Assembly: GCA_947259495.1 (NCBI GenBank)
Contig: CAMYLV010000022.1
Location: 33,395-97,394 of the forward strand
DNA from: an uncultured Desulfobacterales bacterium
GTDB lineage: Bacteria; Desulfobacterota; Desulfobacteria; Desulfobacterales; JAHEIW01
Reading direction: 5' to 3'
Length of the DNA: 64,000 bases
Position numbers and translations under genes: made by a program. Within the stretch, counting starts at the first letter, position 1. Each line of letters opens with the position of its first letter. Positions 25,213 to 34,721 of this stretch are shown one piece after another. The notes beneath the pieces were generated by a model. That model did not search any database. It was not told where the DNA came from and saw only the letters and a list, made by a program, of their open reading frames with translations.

Positions 25213-26145
25213 ATGCAGGCACAGCACCAAAGCGGGATAATCGTTGTCGATAAACCCCCGAATATCTCTTCAGCAAAGGTCGTTGCCGAGGTGAAACGCC
25301 TGTTAAACGCTAAAAAAGTCGGCCATACCGGCACCCTGGATCCTTTTGCAGAAGGTGTTTTGGTTTGCTGCATAAATGATGCAACCCGACTGGCGCGGTT
25401 TCTGCTGGCCGGCAACAAGACGTACGACGCGACCTTGAAGCTGGGAATCGAAACCGATACCCAGGATTCGACCGGAACCGTCACGGCCAGCAAAGCGGTG
25501 ATTGGATTTACGGAACAAAGGCTAAGATCTACCGTCCAAAAATTTATCGGGCCGATTGAACAACAGCCGCCGATCTTTTCGGCGCTAAAACACAAGGGAA
25601 CACCGCTGTATAAATTGGCACGGCAGGGTCGACCGGTTCAAAAGCCGGCCCGGCAGGTTCATATTTCAAAAATAAAAATTCTTGAAATAAAATTGCCGCT
25701 GGTACATTTAAACGTATCATGCTCTGCTGGAACCTATATCCGCACCCTGTGTGCCGATATTGGAAAGCAGCTGGGATGTGGCGGTCATCTGCTGGCGCTC
25801 AAACGCACAGAAAGCAGCGGTTTTAAAATTCAACAGGCAATTTCACTGTCGCAATTGGAAAAGCGTGCATTGACCGACAAGTACAATGGCTGTTTAATCA
25901 GCATGACAGATGCTCTGGGGGACATGCCGGTTTGCAGGGCCAATCAAAATTTGAAGAAAAAAATCAGACATGGTCAGCCCATTCGCAAAACGGATATAGA
26001 TTTCGGTCGCTTGTCAGAAAATTTTATGGAACAAGACACCCACCTGAAAATTGTGGGTGCCGACAATGTTTTGCTGGCGGTGTTAAAGTATAAAAAAAAC
26101 CAGGACAAGTTTGGTTACGCCTGTGTTTTTCAAAATCAACGCTAA
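25213..26145 (+). CDS. truB: tRNA pseudouridine(55) synthase TruB
   Basis: 310 aa. Catalytic Asp lies in the motif GHTGTLDPFAEGVLV near residue 40. Other blocks: GIIVVDKPPNISSAK, TYDATLKLGIETDTQDSTG, QQPPIFSALKHKGTPLYKLA and CSAGTYIRTLCADIGKQLG. It forms pseudouridine 55 in the T loop of tRNAs. Full length with a C-terminal PUA-like region. The ATG at 25213 lacks a strong ribosome binding site; expression is presumably from the operon. Confidence 0.95.
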   Translation: MQAQHQSGIIVVDKPPNISSAKVVAEVKRLLNAKKVGHTGTLDPFAEGVLVCCINDATRLARFLLAGNKTYDATLKLGIETDTQDSTGTVTASKAVIGFTEQRLRSTVQKFIGPIEQQPPIFSALKHKGTPLYKLARQGRPVQKPARQVHISKIKILEIKLPLVHLNVSCSAGTYIRTLCADIGKQLGCGGHLLALKRTESSGFKIQQAISLSQLEKRALTDKYNGCLISMTDALGDMPVCRANQNLKKKIRHGQPIRKTDIDFGRLSENFMEQDTHLKIVGADNVLLAVLKYKKNQDKFGYACVFQNQR

Positions 26146-26169
26146 TTATCCGAACAGGAGGCTGTAACA

Positions 26170-26439
26170 GTGGTTTTCGACACAGAAGAAAAAAAGAAAC
26201 TGATTGACAAATTCAAACTTCACAAAACAGACACCGGATCGCCGGAAGTTCAGGTCGGCTTGTTGACCTATCGTATTTCCTCCCTCACCGAGCATCTGAA
26301 AATTCACACAAAGGATCATCATTCCCGCAGAGGTTTGCTGATGCTCGTCGGCAGGCGCCGCAGGCTGTTGAACTATGTAAAACACAAAGATGTCAATCGC
26401 TACCGGGCCATAATTGATACGCTGGGGTTGAAACGTTAA
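26170..26439 (+). CDS. rpsO: 30S ribosomal protein S15
   Basis: 89 aa; S15 blocks [40 protein letters not shown] and [17 protein letters not shown]. Binds the 16S rRNA central domain. Start is GTG at 26170 behind AGGAGG. The rpsO-pnp order is conserved across bacteria. Confidence 0.96.
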   Translation: MVFDTEEKKKLIDKFKLHKTDTGSPEVQVGLLTYRISSLTEHLKIHTKDHHSRRGLLMLVGRRRRLLNYVKHKDVNRYRAIIDTLGLKR

Positions 26440-26687
26440 TCAACCGAATCGGCACACCCCTGCCACCTCAAATTCCAGCGGTTTCAGCGCAGAAATTTTG
26501 AACTGTTGCGGACTGACACGGCAACGTCAGATAAAAGAAACGCTGCTCGAAACCCGATCTTTTTCGGATATGTTGAAATGATTGCCCAATACAATTAACC
26601 GTCTTGCCTTTAACAATCGTCAATTTGAAACGCCGGCTTTTTGATGGCTGAAAATAAATTTGGCGTGGCTGACAATTAGGAGAAAAA

Positions 26688-28787
26688 ATGGAAATTTTAG
26701 TAAAAGAAGAAATTGGGGGCAGAACCCTTAATATCCAGGCCGACAAGGTCGCCAAACAGGCGTCCGGGTCCGTCGTGGTTCAATATGGAGATACGATTGT
26801 GCTCGTCACGGTTGTCGCTGCCCATGAAGAAAGGGACTCGGATTTTTTGCCTTTGACCGTTGAATATCAGGAAAAAATTTATGCGGCCGGCCGGATCCCC
26901 GGTAACTATTTTCGTCGGGAAATCGGTCGGCCCAGTGAGAAAGAGACCCTGACCGCCCGTCTGATCGACCGGCCCATCCGGCCCCTGTTTCCAAAAGAAT
27001 GGCGTTATGAAATCCAGGTCATTGCGACCGTGTTATCCATGGACCAGGAAAATGACCCCGACACCCTGGCAATGATCGGTGCTTCGACGGCGCTGGAGCT
27101 TTCAGACATCCCGTTTGCCGGACCGATCGCCTGTGTGCGGGTGGGCCGAATTGACGGCCAGTTGAAAATTAATCCCCCCTCTTCGGAATTAGAAAATAGC
27201 GATATCAATATCATCGTTGCCGGCTCCAAGACCGGCGTGGTGATGGTCGAAGGCGGCGGGGGTGTGATCAGCGAAGCCGATATGCTCGAAGCTATATTTT
27301 TCGGTCACCGCGAAATGCAGCCGCTGATTGATCTGCAACTAAGATTAAAGGAATCAAATGGCCGGCCGAAACGCACCTTTAGCCCGCCGCAAAAAGATCC
27401 ACAGCTGGTCAATACCCTGAATGAAACAACAGCCGGGCGATTGCGCGAAGCGATTTTGATCCCTGAGAAAAGAAATCGCCAAACGGCCGTACGCGAACTC
27501 AAGGCCGAAATATTTGAGAGCCTGGGTGAGGACTTTAGCGACCGCAAAGCAGAAGTTTACGCTATTCTCAAAGACCTCCAGAAAAATATCAGCCGGGACC
27601 TGATCCTGAAAGAAAACCGTCGCATCGATAATCGTAAATTCGATGAAATCCGGCCGATCAACTGTGAGGTCGGTCTGCTGCCCAGACCCCACGGCAGTGC
27701 ACTTTTCACCCGAGGCGAGACGCAGGTTCTGGGCGTATTGACGCTGGGCTCCGGGCAAGACGAGCAGCGCGTTGAAACGTTGTATGGTGAAGAATTCAGG
27801 CCTTTTATGCTGCACTATAATTTCCCGCCGTATTCAGTCGGCGAAACCCGCCGCATTTCCGGCCCGTCGCGCCGGGATATCGGGCATGGCGGACTATCCA
27901 CCCGGGCAATTGCAAACATATTGCCGGACAAAGAAACATTCGATTATACCATTCGACTGGTTTCTGAGGTTCTGGAATCCAATGGTTCTTCATCTATGGG
28001 TACCGTCTGTTCCTGCTGTATGGCATTAATGGACGGCGGTGTCCCCATCAAGGCCCCGGTGGCCGGTATTGCGATGGGCCTGGTAAAAGAAGAAGATCAG
28101 GTCGTCATTCTCTCCGATATACTGGGGGATGAAGATCATTCCGGCGATATGGATTTTAAGGTGACCGGCACGGAGGCCGGAATCACTGCGCTTCAAATGG
28201 ATATCAAAATCCACGAACTGTCCAGGGAAATTATGCAAAACGCTCTGGAGCAGGCCCGCGTGGGACGGATTTTTATCCTCAACAAAATGCTGGAAACCAT
28301 CAGGGAGCCGCGTAAAGAAATCTCGCCGTATGCACCGACCATCACCACGATTAAGATTAATCCGGATAAAATCCGCGAGATCATCGGACCCGGCGGCAAA
28401 ATTATTCGCGGGATTCAAAGCGAAACCAATACCAGTGTTGAAATCGATGATTCCGGACTGGTTAAGATTGCCGCCTTCTCAAAAGAAGAAGGCCAAGCTG
28501 CAATTAAAATGGTAGAAGATCTTACCCAGGAACCTGAGGTTGGCGCTCTCTATGAGGGGACCGTCGTTAAGGTTACCGATTTCGGTGCCTTCGTTCAGAT
28601 CTTACCGGGTACGGACGGCCTGGTGCATATCTCCCAGCTGGCCAATCGACGCATCACCAAAGTAACCGATGTCGTTAAAGAGGGTGATCCGCTCAAGGTC
28701 AAGGTATTGGAAATCAGCCGGGATGGCAAAATCCGGCTCAGTCATAAAGCTGTCCTGGAAGAGAAGCATGGCCGCGACCGTAAATAA
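26688..28787 (+). CDS. pnp: Polyribonucleotide nucleotidyltransferase (PNPase)
   Basis: 699 aa, phosphorolytic 3'-5' exoribonuclease of RNA turnover. Two RNase PH-like domains ([40 protein letters not shown]), catalytic-site block [20 protein letters not shown] in the second, then KH ([19 protein letters not shown]) and S1 ([20 protein letters not shown]) domains. Full length. The ATG at 26688 follows TTAGGAG. The 250-nt leader after rpsO holds no strong hairpin that I could confirm. It overlaps the M16 gene by 20 bp. Confidence 0.97.
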   Translation: MEILVKEEIGGRTLNIQADKVAKQASGSVVVQYGDTIVLVTVVAAHEERDSDFLPLTVEYQEKIYAAGRIPGNYFRREIGRPSEKETLTARLIDRPIRPLFPKEWRYEIQVIATVLSMDQENDPDTLAMIGASTALELSDIPFAGPIACVRVGRIDGQLKINPPSSELENSDINIIVAGSKTGVVMVEGGGGVISEADMLEAIFFGHREMQPLIDLQLRLKESNGRPKRTFSPPQKDPQLVNTLNETTAGRLREAILIPEKRNRQTAVRELKAEIFESLGEDFSDRKAEVYAILKDLQKNISRDLILKENRRIDNRKFDEIRPINCEVGLLPRPHGSALFTRGETQVLGVLTLGSGQDEQRVETLYGEEFRPFMLHYNFPPYSVGETRRISGPSRRDIGHGGLSTRAIANILPDKETFDYTIRLVSEVLESNGSSSMGTVCSCCMALMDGGVPIKAPVAGIAMGLVKEEDQVVILSDILGDEDHSGDMDFKVTGTEAGITALQMDIKIHELSREIMQNALEQARVGRIFILNKMLETIREPRKEISPYAPTITTIKINPDKIREIIGPGGKIIRGIQSETNTSVEIDDSGLVKIAAFSKEEGQAAIKMVEDLTQEPEVGALYEGTVVKVTDFGAFVQILPGTDGLVHISQLANRRITKVTDVVKEGDPLKVKVLEISRDGKIRLSHKAVLEEKHGRDRK

Positions 28788-30036
28788 GACCGAGTTAAAA
28801 AACGGTATCCGAATTTTGAGTCAAAAGATGCCGCACACCCGTTCGGTGTCCATGGGTGTCTGGGTCAATGTTGGGGCGCGCGATGAAAAACCGGCTGAAA
28901 GCGGGCTTTCTCATTTCATCGAGCATATGATTTTTAAGGGCACCCGGCGGCGATCCGCCTATCAGATTGCCAAAGAATTCGATGCCATCGGTGGCCACAC
29001 CAATGCGTTTACGACCATGGAAAATACCTGCTATCACGGCAAGGTGATGGACACCCATACGGATACCATGGTCGATATCCTCTCTGATATCTTCTTAAAT
29101 TCCGTATTCGATCCCCAGGAAATCGAAAAGGAACGCCCGGTCATACTGCAGGAAATCAAAATGGTCAAAGAAAGCCCGGATGAATATGTCCATCTGCTTT
29201 CAGGAAAAAACTTCTGGGGGGACAACCCTTTGGGGCGCTCTATTCTGGGCAGTCAGGAAAATATAATTCAGTTTGACGCCAATCGGATCAAAAACTATTT
29301 CCATCGTCTGTACCAGCCGGATCGAATCGTGGTCTCGGTCGCCGGTAATGTGGACCATAAGCATTTAACTGACCGGCTGGGACTGGCTTTTGAATCCATC
29401 AAACCCGGCAACGGAATAACCGAGCGCATCACCCCGCAAAGCCGGGGGCTTGTGGATCTGAACTATCAGGATCTGGAACAGGTCCACATTTGTTTGGGTA
29501 CCCTTGGGCTTTCGATTAAAGATCCACGTCGCTACGCATGTTCCCTGCTGAACACAATCCTGGGCGGCAACATGAGCTCAAGACTTTTTCAGGAAATCAG
29601 AGAAAAAAGAGGGTTGGCCTATACCGTATATTCATTTACGATGTCTCATGTAGACACCGGCATGTGTGGCATCTATCTGGCGGTGGATCCTACCAAAGCC
29701 CTGGAAACCACGGCCCTTGTGCTCAAGGAATTGGATAAACTCAGCGCAAAATCCGTATCGGCTGCCGAACTTAAAGGTGCTGTCGAATACACCAAAGGCA
29801 GTCTGCTGCTGGCATCGGAAAGCAATGAAAATCAGATGGTCCGCGGTGCCCAGAATGAAATTCATTTTAACCGCGACATCAAGTTACAAGAAGTCATCGA
29901 AAAGGTTGAATCGGTGACCGCTGCGGATATCTTAGAACTTTCCGAAAGTTTATTTGTCAGCAATAAAACGGGATTGACGCTGCTGGGGCCGGTTAAAGAC
30001 AAAGGGCCCTTTGAAGATATCCTTTACCGGAATTGA
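28768..30036 (+). CDS. M16-family zinc peptidase (insulinase/processing-protease-like)
   Basis: 422 aa. Inverted zinc motif HxxEH at residues 49-53 ([15 protein letters not shown]), with the downstream [20 protein letters not shown] block and C-terminal M16 half ([20 protein letters not shown]). Resembles single-chain bacterial MPP-like peptidases commonly encoded after pnp. The ATG at 28768 overlaps pnp; a longer frame from 28669 reads pnp DNA in another frame and is rejected. Cytoplasmic, as no signal peptide is present. Substrate unknown. Confidence 0.93.
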   Translation: MAATVNKTELKNGIRILSQKMPHTRSVSMGVWVNVGARDEKPAESGLSHFIEHMIFKGTRRRSAYQIAKEFDAIGGHTNAFTTMENTCYHGKVMDTHTDTMVDILSDIFLNSVFDPQEIEKERPVILQEIKMVKESPDEYVHLLSGKNFWGDNPLGRSILGSQENIIQFDANRIKNYFHRLYQPDRIVVSVAGNVDHKHLTDRLGLAFESIKPGNGITERITPQSRGLVDLNYQDLEQVHICLGTLGLSIKDPRRYACSLLNTILGGNMSSRLFQEIREKRGLAYTVYSFTMSHVDTGMCGIYLAVDPTKALETTALVLKELDKLSAKSVSAAELKGAVEYTKGSLLLASESNENQMVRGAQNEIHFNRDIKLQEVIEKVESVTAADILELSESLFVSNKTGLTLLGPVKDKGPFEDILYRN

Positions 30037-30063
30037 TTGCGATTCTGCAAAATCCGTATCCAA

Positions 30064-30522
30064 ATGAACACTAGGCCCATCATTAAAATTCTGCGCTTGC
30101 GTCCGGACGCGGATTCAGACATCCCCCTTCCCCGTTATATGACCGCTCAATCGGCGGGCATGGATTTATGTGCTTCCATAACCCAGGACCTTGTTCTGAA
30201 AAAAGGTGATCGCGCTCTCATTCCAACCGGTTTTGCGATCGCCCTGCCAGCAGGCTTTGAGGCCCAGATCAGGCCCCGCAGCGGATTGGCCGTAAAACAT
30301 GGCATCGGGCTGATTAATTCCCCGGGAACCATCGATGCCGATTATCGTGGCGAAATAAAAATCGCGGTCATCAATTTAGGCCCCGAACCTTACACCTTTC
30401 AGCGTGGAGATCGAATTGCGCAGATGGTTATTAAAAAAGCGTATGTTGCGCAGCTCGATATCGTCACAGAACTTGACGAAACCGAACGCCATACCGGGGG
30501 ATTCGGGCATACGGGTAAATAA
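30064..30522 (+). CDS. dut: dUTP diphosphatase
   Basis: 152 aa trimeric dUTPase that hydrolyses dUTP to dUMP and limits uracil in DNA. Motifs: [10 protein letters not shown] (1), [19 protein letters not shown] (2/3 region, including the substrate-binding [10 protein letters not shown]), RIAQMVI (4) and the flexible C-terminal [13 protein letters not shown] (5). The ATG at 30064 is preferred over an upstream TTG at 30037. Probably the last gene of the operon. Confidence 0.95.
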   Translation: MNTRPIIKILRLRPDADSDIPLPRYMTAQSAGMDLCASITQDLVLKKGDRALIPTGFAIALPAGFEAQIRPRSGLAVKHGIGLINSPGTIDADYRGEIKIAVINLGPEPYTFQRGDRIAQMVIKKAYVAQLDIVTELDETERHTGGFGHTGK

Positions 30523-30710
30523 GTCTGTTGTGCGCCCCAATGAATGCGGGGCTTTAGGAGCGGCTCTTTGAGCCTTGAGGACCAGCCCTGCGGGCTTTGA
30601 GGCTGGGGAAAAATCTTAGGTCTTCAAGCGAAGCGCTCCTCAAGTGAAACTCTCCACAAGCGAAGCGATCATTCAGCCAAATGAAATGCAGGCTGAATTG
30701 GATAGATTTT
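30523..30710. other. Intergenic region with AAGCGAAGCGCTCC words
   Basis: Contains AAGCGAAGCGCTCCTCAAG and CAAGCGAAGCGATCATT, also seen before ylxP at 23495-23550 (AAAGCGAAGCGCTCCTTAAG). AGCCCTGCGGGCTTTG is a small hairpin that might weakly terminate the dut transcript. Confidence 0.4.
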
Positions 30711-31520
30711 ATGAAACTCAAGTTACAAAGACTGCGGCAATGCGCCGATTACAACCTGGCTGTTTGCGTTTTGGCCAGCGGCAGCAGGGGCAATGCCATT
30801 TTCATTTCAGACGGCGTTACCGGCATCTTGCTGGATGCCGGACTTTCGGCCACTGAAACAAAACGCCGGTTAAAGTCGCGTGGGCTGAGCCCTAACGACC
30901 TTGATGCTATTCTGCTCAGCCATGAGCACAGCGACCACATCCAGTCTGTTGGTGTGCTTTCCCGCCAGCTAAAGCTGCCGATTTACCTCAGTCGCAAAAT
31001 CAAAAAAAGGGCCCGGCTCGGCAACTCGGTACATGAAATCCGGACGTTCCAATGCGGTGTACCGTTTCACATCAATAATTTGACCGTGCATCCATTTGCC
31101 GTCTCCCACGACGCCGCAGATCCGGTGGGGTTTACTATCGGACAGAACAGCAGCCGCATCGGCGTGGCAACCGATCTGGGCATCATCACGCCCCAATTAA
31201 AAGATCATCTCCAAGACTGCCATTTACTCATTCTGGAAGCCAATCATGACCCGGAAATGCTGCTGAACGGACCCTATCCATGGCCCCTGAAGCAGCGTAT
31301 CCAAAGCCGCCGCGGACATCTGTCCAATGAACAGTCAAAAAGTCTGCTAAAAGAATTGCAGCACCGGGGCCTTGAGCACGTCATCCTGGCGCATCTGAGC
31401 GAAACCAACAACAGCCCTCAAAAAGTTCTGGCTGAAATTTCCAGGGCCTTTAGCCGCTGCAAACCGCGATTGACTGTTGCCAGTCAGCACCGCAGCAGCG
31501 AGATCATTTACCTCAAGTGA
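30711..31520 (+). CDS. MBL-fold metallohydrolase (YycJ/WalJ-like)
   Basis: 269 aa metallo-beta-lactamase fold hydrolase. VCVLASGSRGNAIFI at the N-terminus, the metal motif LSHEHSDHIQSVGVL, then AVSHDAADPVGFTI, LILEANHDPEML, GHLSNEQS and ILAHLSETNN. This is the YycJ/WalJ pattern; members have been linked to DNA processing and cell-wall regulation, but the activity here is unproven. The start at 30711 is chosen because typical members begin close to the CVLASGS block; an in-frame ATG at 30681 is possible. Confidence 0.85.
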   Translation: MKLKLQRLRQCADYNLAVCVLASGSRGNAIFISDGVTGILLDAGLSATETKRRLKSRGLSPNDLDAILLSHEHSDHIQSVGVLSRQLKLPIYLSRKIKKRARLGNSVHEIRTFQCGVPFHINNLTVHPFAVSHDAADPVGFTIGQNSSRIGVATDLGIITPQLKDHLQDCHLLILEANHDPEMLLNGPYPWPLKQRIQSRRGHLSNEQSKSLLKELQHRGLEHVILAHLSETNNSPQKVLAEISRAFSRCKPRLTVASQHRSSEIIYLK

Positions 31521-31640
31521 GGTCCTTCCCACCTTTGTTGACATCTGTCTGAGAGTGACTGCTTATGTTTAAAGACCGGTGAACTTTATATTTGTATTAA
31601 TTTCAGTCGGTTCTCCGATCTGTCGCCGGTTTCGCCATTT

Positions 31641-32119
31641 TATACCGTTTTCCATAATAATGTTCCAGAATCCAGAAGTGCGGCATAAGGGGTTGTTGAA
31701 CCTGAATATTGCACGAATCGGAGGCTTCCATATGCAAGGCGGCGCACCTTAGTATTAAAAAATCAGATGCGTCATCCAACGGAACGGGACACTTCAGGGC
31801 AAAGCTCTAGTGTACTATGCTTTGCCCTTAACCCGCCCGCCTCGCCTGAGTCCGCCTCAGGCGGACGATGGCGGGCAGGTAACGCAGCAGATGGAAGCAT
31901 CCGGCTTGTCCGCCTCTGGCGGGCTCGCCCGCAGGGTGAAAATTAATGAGATAAAACGATTTTCATTCATTATATTTGACCAGTATTTTGGTATACTTCA
32001 CTGATCTTCTTAACCGTTTGTTATAAAATACTGCTACAAGCGTCTCATTAATTTTTATGCAAGATTCAGGTAGAAAAGAACGGTGGAATACCGCAGCGTT
32101 TTTTTGACAACCCCTATAT
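31641..32119 (-). repeat. Element F copy split by an inserted element G
   Basis: The F ends are at 31641-31696 (minus-strand tail, ATACCGTTTTCCATAATAATG through GGGGTTGT) and 32095-32119 (CGTTTTTTTGACAACCCC). Between them lie about 398 bp instead of the roughly 23 bp found in the intact copy at 38542-38648. The inserted DNA contains element G words: GCACGAATCGGAGGCTTCC, GCAGCAGATGGAAGC and TTATGCAAGATTCAGGT. Confidence 0.75.
31700..32075. repeat. Element G (second locus, nested)
   Basis: Shares GGAGGCTTCCATATGCAAGGC, TAACGCAGCAGATGGAAGC and ATGCAAGATTCAGGT with the minus strand of the region upstream of trxB (42896-43180). It includes an internal CCGCCTCAGGCGGAC palindrome absent from the trxB copy, so a third short repeat has landed inside. 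Confidence 0.6.
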
Positions 32120-32173
32120 AGCGGAGCTAAAAATGTCACAGCTATGTATGTATCCCTAAGGGAGGTAAGCAAC

Positions 32174-32311
32174 GTGGCCAATAAATATGCAGCCCGAAAG
32201 ATGTTTGATGAAGGCGTTGCGGCCTTTGAAGAATTCGAGATTGTCAATCATTTGATGGCCATGCGCTTGACGCACTTTGACAAGAAGGTGCCAAGTGATC
32301 TGGCAATCTAG
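32174..32311 (+). CDS. Small 45-aa protein, unknown
   Basis: A GTG at 32174 preceded by GGGAGGT with a 7-nt spacer opens 45 codons: starts MANKYAARKMFDEGVAAFEE and ends in VPSDLAI, charged and probably helical. The ribosome binding site is among the best in the window. A possible 8-codon leader (ATG at 32132 to TAA) ends just upstream. No family was recognised. It stands alone between the split repeat F and the convergent HD gene. Confidence 0.5.
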   Translation: MANKYAARKMFDEGVAAFEEFEIVNHLMAMRLTHFDKKVPSDLAI

Positions 32312-32351
32312 GAAGCAGATGACAGAAGTCAGAGGTCAGATGACAAAGAAA

Positions 32352-33512
32352 TCAGCGCGGTTCGATGCCTTCGGCGCTGATGCCGTGTAAATAATACTTG
32401 GAATCATTTAAGAAGTGCAAAAAAATCACCACAAAAGCAATCGAGGCTTGAATCATCAGCGGCTTATTTTGATATAAAATATCAAGTTGCCGGCGCAGCA
32501 CTTTTTTGGAATTCGAAGCGAAATAGGTTGAAAAAAGACCGTCCAGCAACTGCTCACGGTCGGGCTTGGTGACCAGATCAATTCGATCGCTAAAACAATA
32601 GTCCATTGCTTCCAGAATCAGTTTGCGCTGCTCGGTTAGATCCTTAAAATGGTGGCCGAGTAAATGCATCAGGGTTCTTTGCGCTTCTTTCAAACTGGCA
32701 TCACAGACGGCTTCGAAAAGGACTCGCAGGGTATGATCATTGCTGATGGAGCGATGCTGCCGAATCAAGGACAGCAGGACGGTATTTTTAAACAACTGAT
32801 GCAGCCGGCGGGCGCCGTTCATGGTTGAAGCCGGCGCATGCTCATTTGCGGGAGCATACCCACGATAATTATTAACAAACATCAGCTGAAACACGTTTTT
32901 AAAAAAATCAATACCCGCCAGTGGATCTTCCAGATAAATTCGCATATCCAGAGTGTTATCCAGGCGATCGGCTAACTTAACATGCACCAGTTGCGGCGAT
33001 TGACTGGCGCTTTCAAGCAGCCGACCGACATATTGATAGTAGGATTCCCTTCCCGTGCGCGTCAACGCAATGATATGACTCAGCAGCTTGGATTCATCTT
33101 CATCAGGCATGCGCTCCAAGAGGCTGTAGAGCCGGCCTTCCATATCCATCCACTGGCTCGCATCGAAATCATTGGAATTGATATCTTCCATAATATCATG
33201 AAATAAAACACTCAGCAGACCGACGATATCCAACCGCTTTTGATTGCGCGCAAAAAGGGCCGCCGCCCGCAAGGGGTGCAGCACGGCCATGGGCCCCAGA
33301 TGCCGTCTTTTCTGCTGGTAGGCACTGAAAAGATATCCCAGGGCGTCCATTACAAAGCCTTTTTTCTCCCGGTCTTTTGAAACATTCCGATCCAGGGTTT
33401 TGCCGCCGATGATATACATCATGACGTTATATCGATTTAATGAGGCGGCACTCAGGTTATAGTTGAGCACCGACGATAGTTTTAAAAATTCAGTCAGATC
33501 ATACTGGGGCAT
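32352..33512 (-). CDS. RelA/SpoT-like HD-domain protein without synthetase domain
   Basis: 386 aa. The N-terminal half carries the pattern of (p)ppGpp hydrolase HD domains: H79 in MAVLHPLRAAALFA, H105-D106 with E109-D110 in LLSVLFHDIMEDIN, and VHVKLADRLDNTLDMRIY. No synthetase, TGS or ACT domain follows; the C-terminal half is helical and has a hydrophobic segment near residues 355-370 (SIAFVVIFLHFL) that may contact the membrane. Hydrolase activity on alarmones is an inference. The ATG at 33512 has an AAGGGAAG site. Last gene of the minus-strand group beginning at 38190. Confidence 0.75.
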   Translation of the reverse strand: MPQYDLTEFLKLSSVLNYNLSAASLNRYNVMMYIIGGKTLDRNVSKDREKKGFVMDALGYLFSAYQQKRRHLGPMAVLHPLRAAALFARNQKRLDIVGLLSVLFHDIMEDINSNDFDASQWMDMEGRLYSLLERMPDEDESKLLSHIIALTRTGRESYYQYVGRLLESASQSPQLVHVKLADRLDNTLDMRIYLEDPLAGIDFFKNVFQLMFVNNYRGYAPANEHAPASTMNGARRLHQLFKNTVLLSLIRQHRSISNDHTLRVLFEAVCDASLKEAQRTLMHLLGHHFKDLTEQRKLILEAMDYCFSDRIDLVTKPDREQLLDGLFSTYFASNSKKVLRRQLDILYQNKPLMIQASIAFVVIFLHFLNDSKYYLHGISAEGIEPR

Positions 33513-33583
33513 GGGGTCTTCCCTTAGCGGCCATGATATCGTTTTTCATATATTGGCGCTAAATGGTTTGATGGGCAAGACTT

Positions 33584-34654
33584 TTATTGAAATTCGGTGA
33601 CTAATTTTTCGACCGATGTGGTGATCTCAGCAATAACGGGGTTTAATTGGGCTTTCTCAAATCCTAAATAACTCAATATTTGCGGGTCAAATTCAGATGA
33701 AGATGCCGTATCACCCGACTTAAATCCCGCTTCTTTAGCGGCAATATCCGCCAGGTGAACAATAAATGCCAGCTGGTTATCACCGGATTTCAGCGGATAA
33801 TGGTGATAGCGTAGGGCCAGCGACTGGGTTTCGGGATAACGCCAAAACCGGGATGCACGCGACATGACCTCGGCATGATCAAATCCTAAAATTTTCTTTT
33901 CCGCCTCAAAAAATTTGCACGGCGCTTTTTTTAAATAAGCCTTAAAGGTATTTTTACGCTCTTCAATATAGGGATCGAGTATAATTTTGCCGGCATCATG
34001 CAGCAATCCAGCAATAAATGCATCTTCAACCCAATCGCTGTTGATTTTCCCGGCAATAATTTTGGATCCCAGCGCAACGGCCAGCGAATGTCTCCACAGA
34101 TCGCCGGGGTTTAGTTGGTAACCCTTTAATTTTTTGCTCAAAAGCCGCGAGGAAGCCGCTATCGTAATCAATTCACCCAGGGTTTTTTGTCCCAGCAAGA
34201 TGGAAGCATGCTGGATCGAGGACACCATGCCGCTTAAACCATAATAGGCGGAATTGGCCAAGGCGAGAACACGTGCGACGATGGCCTGATCATGTTCGAT
34301 GACACCGGATAATTTCTTGAGGCTCGCGCCGGGGTCATCCATAATTTCGCGTGCCTTTAAAATAATATTGGGCATCGGTGGCAATTCCACCAGACTGCGC
34401 AATATTTTGCTTTTCAATGATAAAACATCGGCCTTTTCCTGGGTATCGGCAACCGGCGAAGTCAATCGCGTCGCATGATCGTTCGCAGCGGTCTCAATGC
34501 GGGGATGCTGTATGGATTCTGCCGCAAGGTTAAGTTGAATGTGGACGTCGGCTTTGCACAGAGAACATGAGAGTTCCAGGGCGTGTTTCTGGGTCACGAT
34601 CAAATCGCTGGAAATCGTAGTAATCTTGCGGCAATTTGGGCATTCAATTCTCAT
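33584..34654 (-). CDS. HDOD-domain protein with N-terminal zinc ribbon
   Basis: 356 aa. Residues 1-42 form a zinc-ribbon-like finger (C5, C8, C30, C33). The HDOD domain spans about 90-290: LPPMPNIILKAREIMDDPGA, IEHDQAIVARVLALANSAYY, FIAGLLHDAGKIILD and the RYHHYPL block. HDOD proteins act in signalling and motility or stress control, mostly without known enzymatic activity. The GLLHDAGK motif retains HD residues. Lies 67 bp downstream of lonB on the same strand, so may share its transcript. Confidence 0.88.
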   Translation of the reverse strand: MRIECPNCRKITTISSDLIVTQKHALELSCSLCKADVHIQLNLAAESIQHPRIETAANDHATRLTSPVADTQEKADVLSLKSKILRSLVELPPMPNIILKAREIMDDPGASLKKLSGVIEHDQAIVARVLALANSAYYGLSGMVSSIQHASILLGQKTLGELITIAASSRLLSKKLKGYQLNPGDLWRHSLAVALGSKIIAGKINSDWVEDAFIAGLLHDAGKIILDPYIEERKNTFKAYLKKAPCKFFEAEKKILGFDHAEVMSRASRFWRYPETQSLALRYHHYPLKSGDNQLAFIVHLADIAAKEAGFKSGDTASSSEFDPQILSYLGFEKAQLNPVIAEITTSVEKLVTEFQ

Positions 34655-34721
34655 AAAAAAAATTATTTAGCAATTCAACGATGACATCAATATGCGACCG
34701 CGGGTACAGCAGCCGCAAAAA

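Noticed and set aside
28669..28767. N-terminal extension of the M16 peptidase
   Set aside because: These 33 codons overlap pnp in another frame, have no ribosome binding site and are absent from the usual M16 start.
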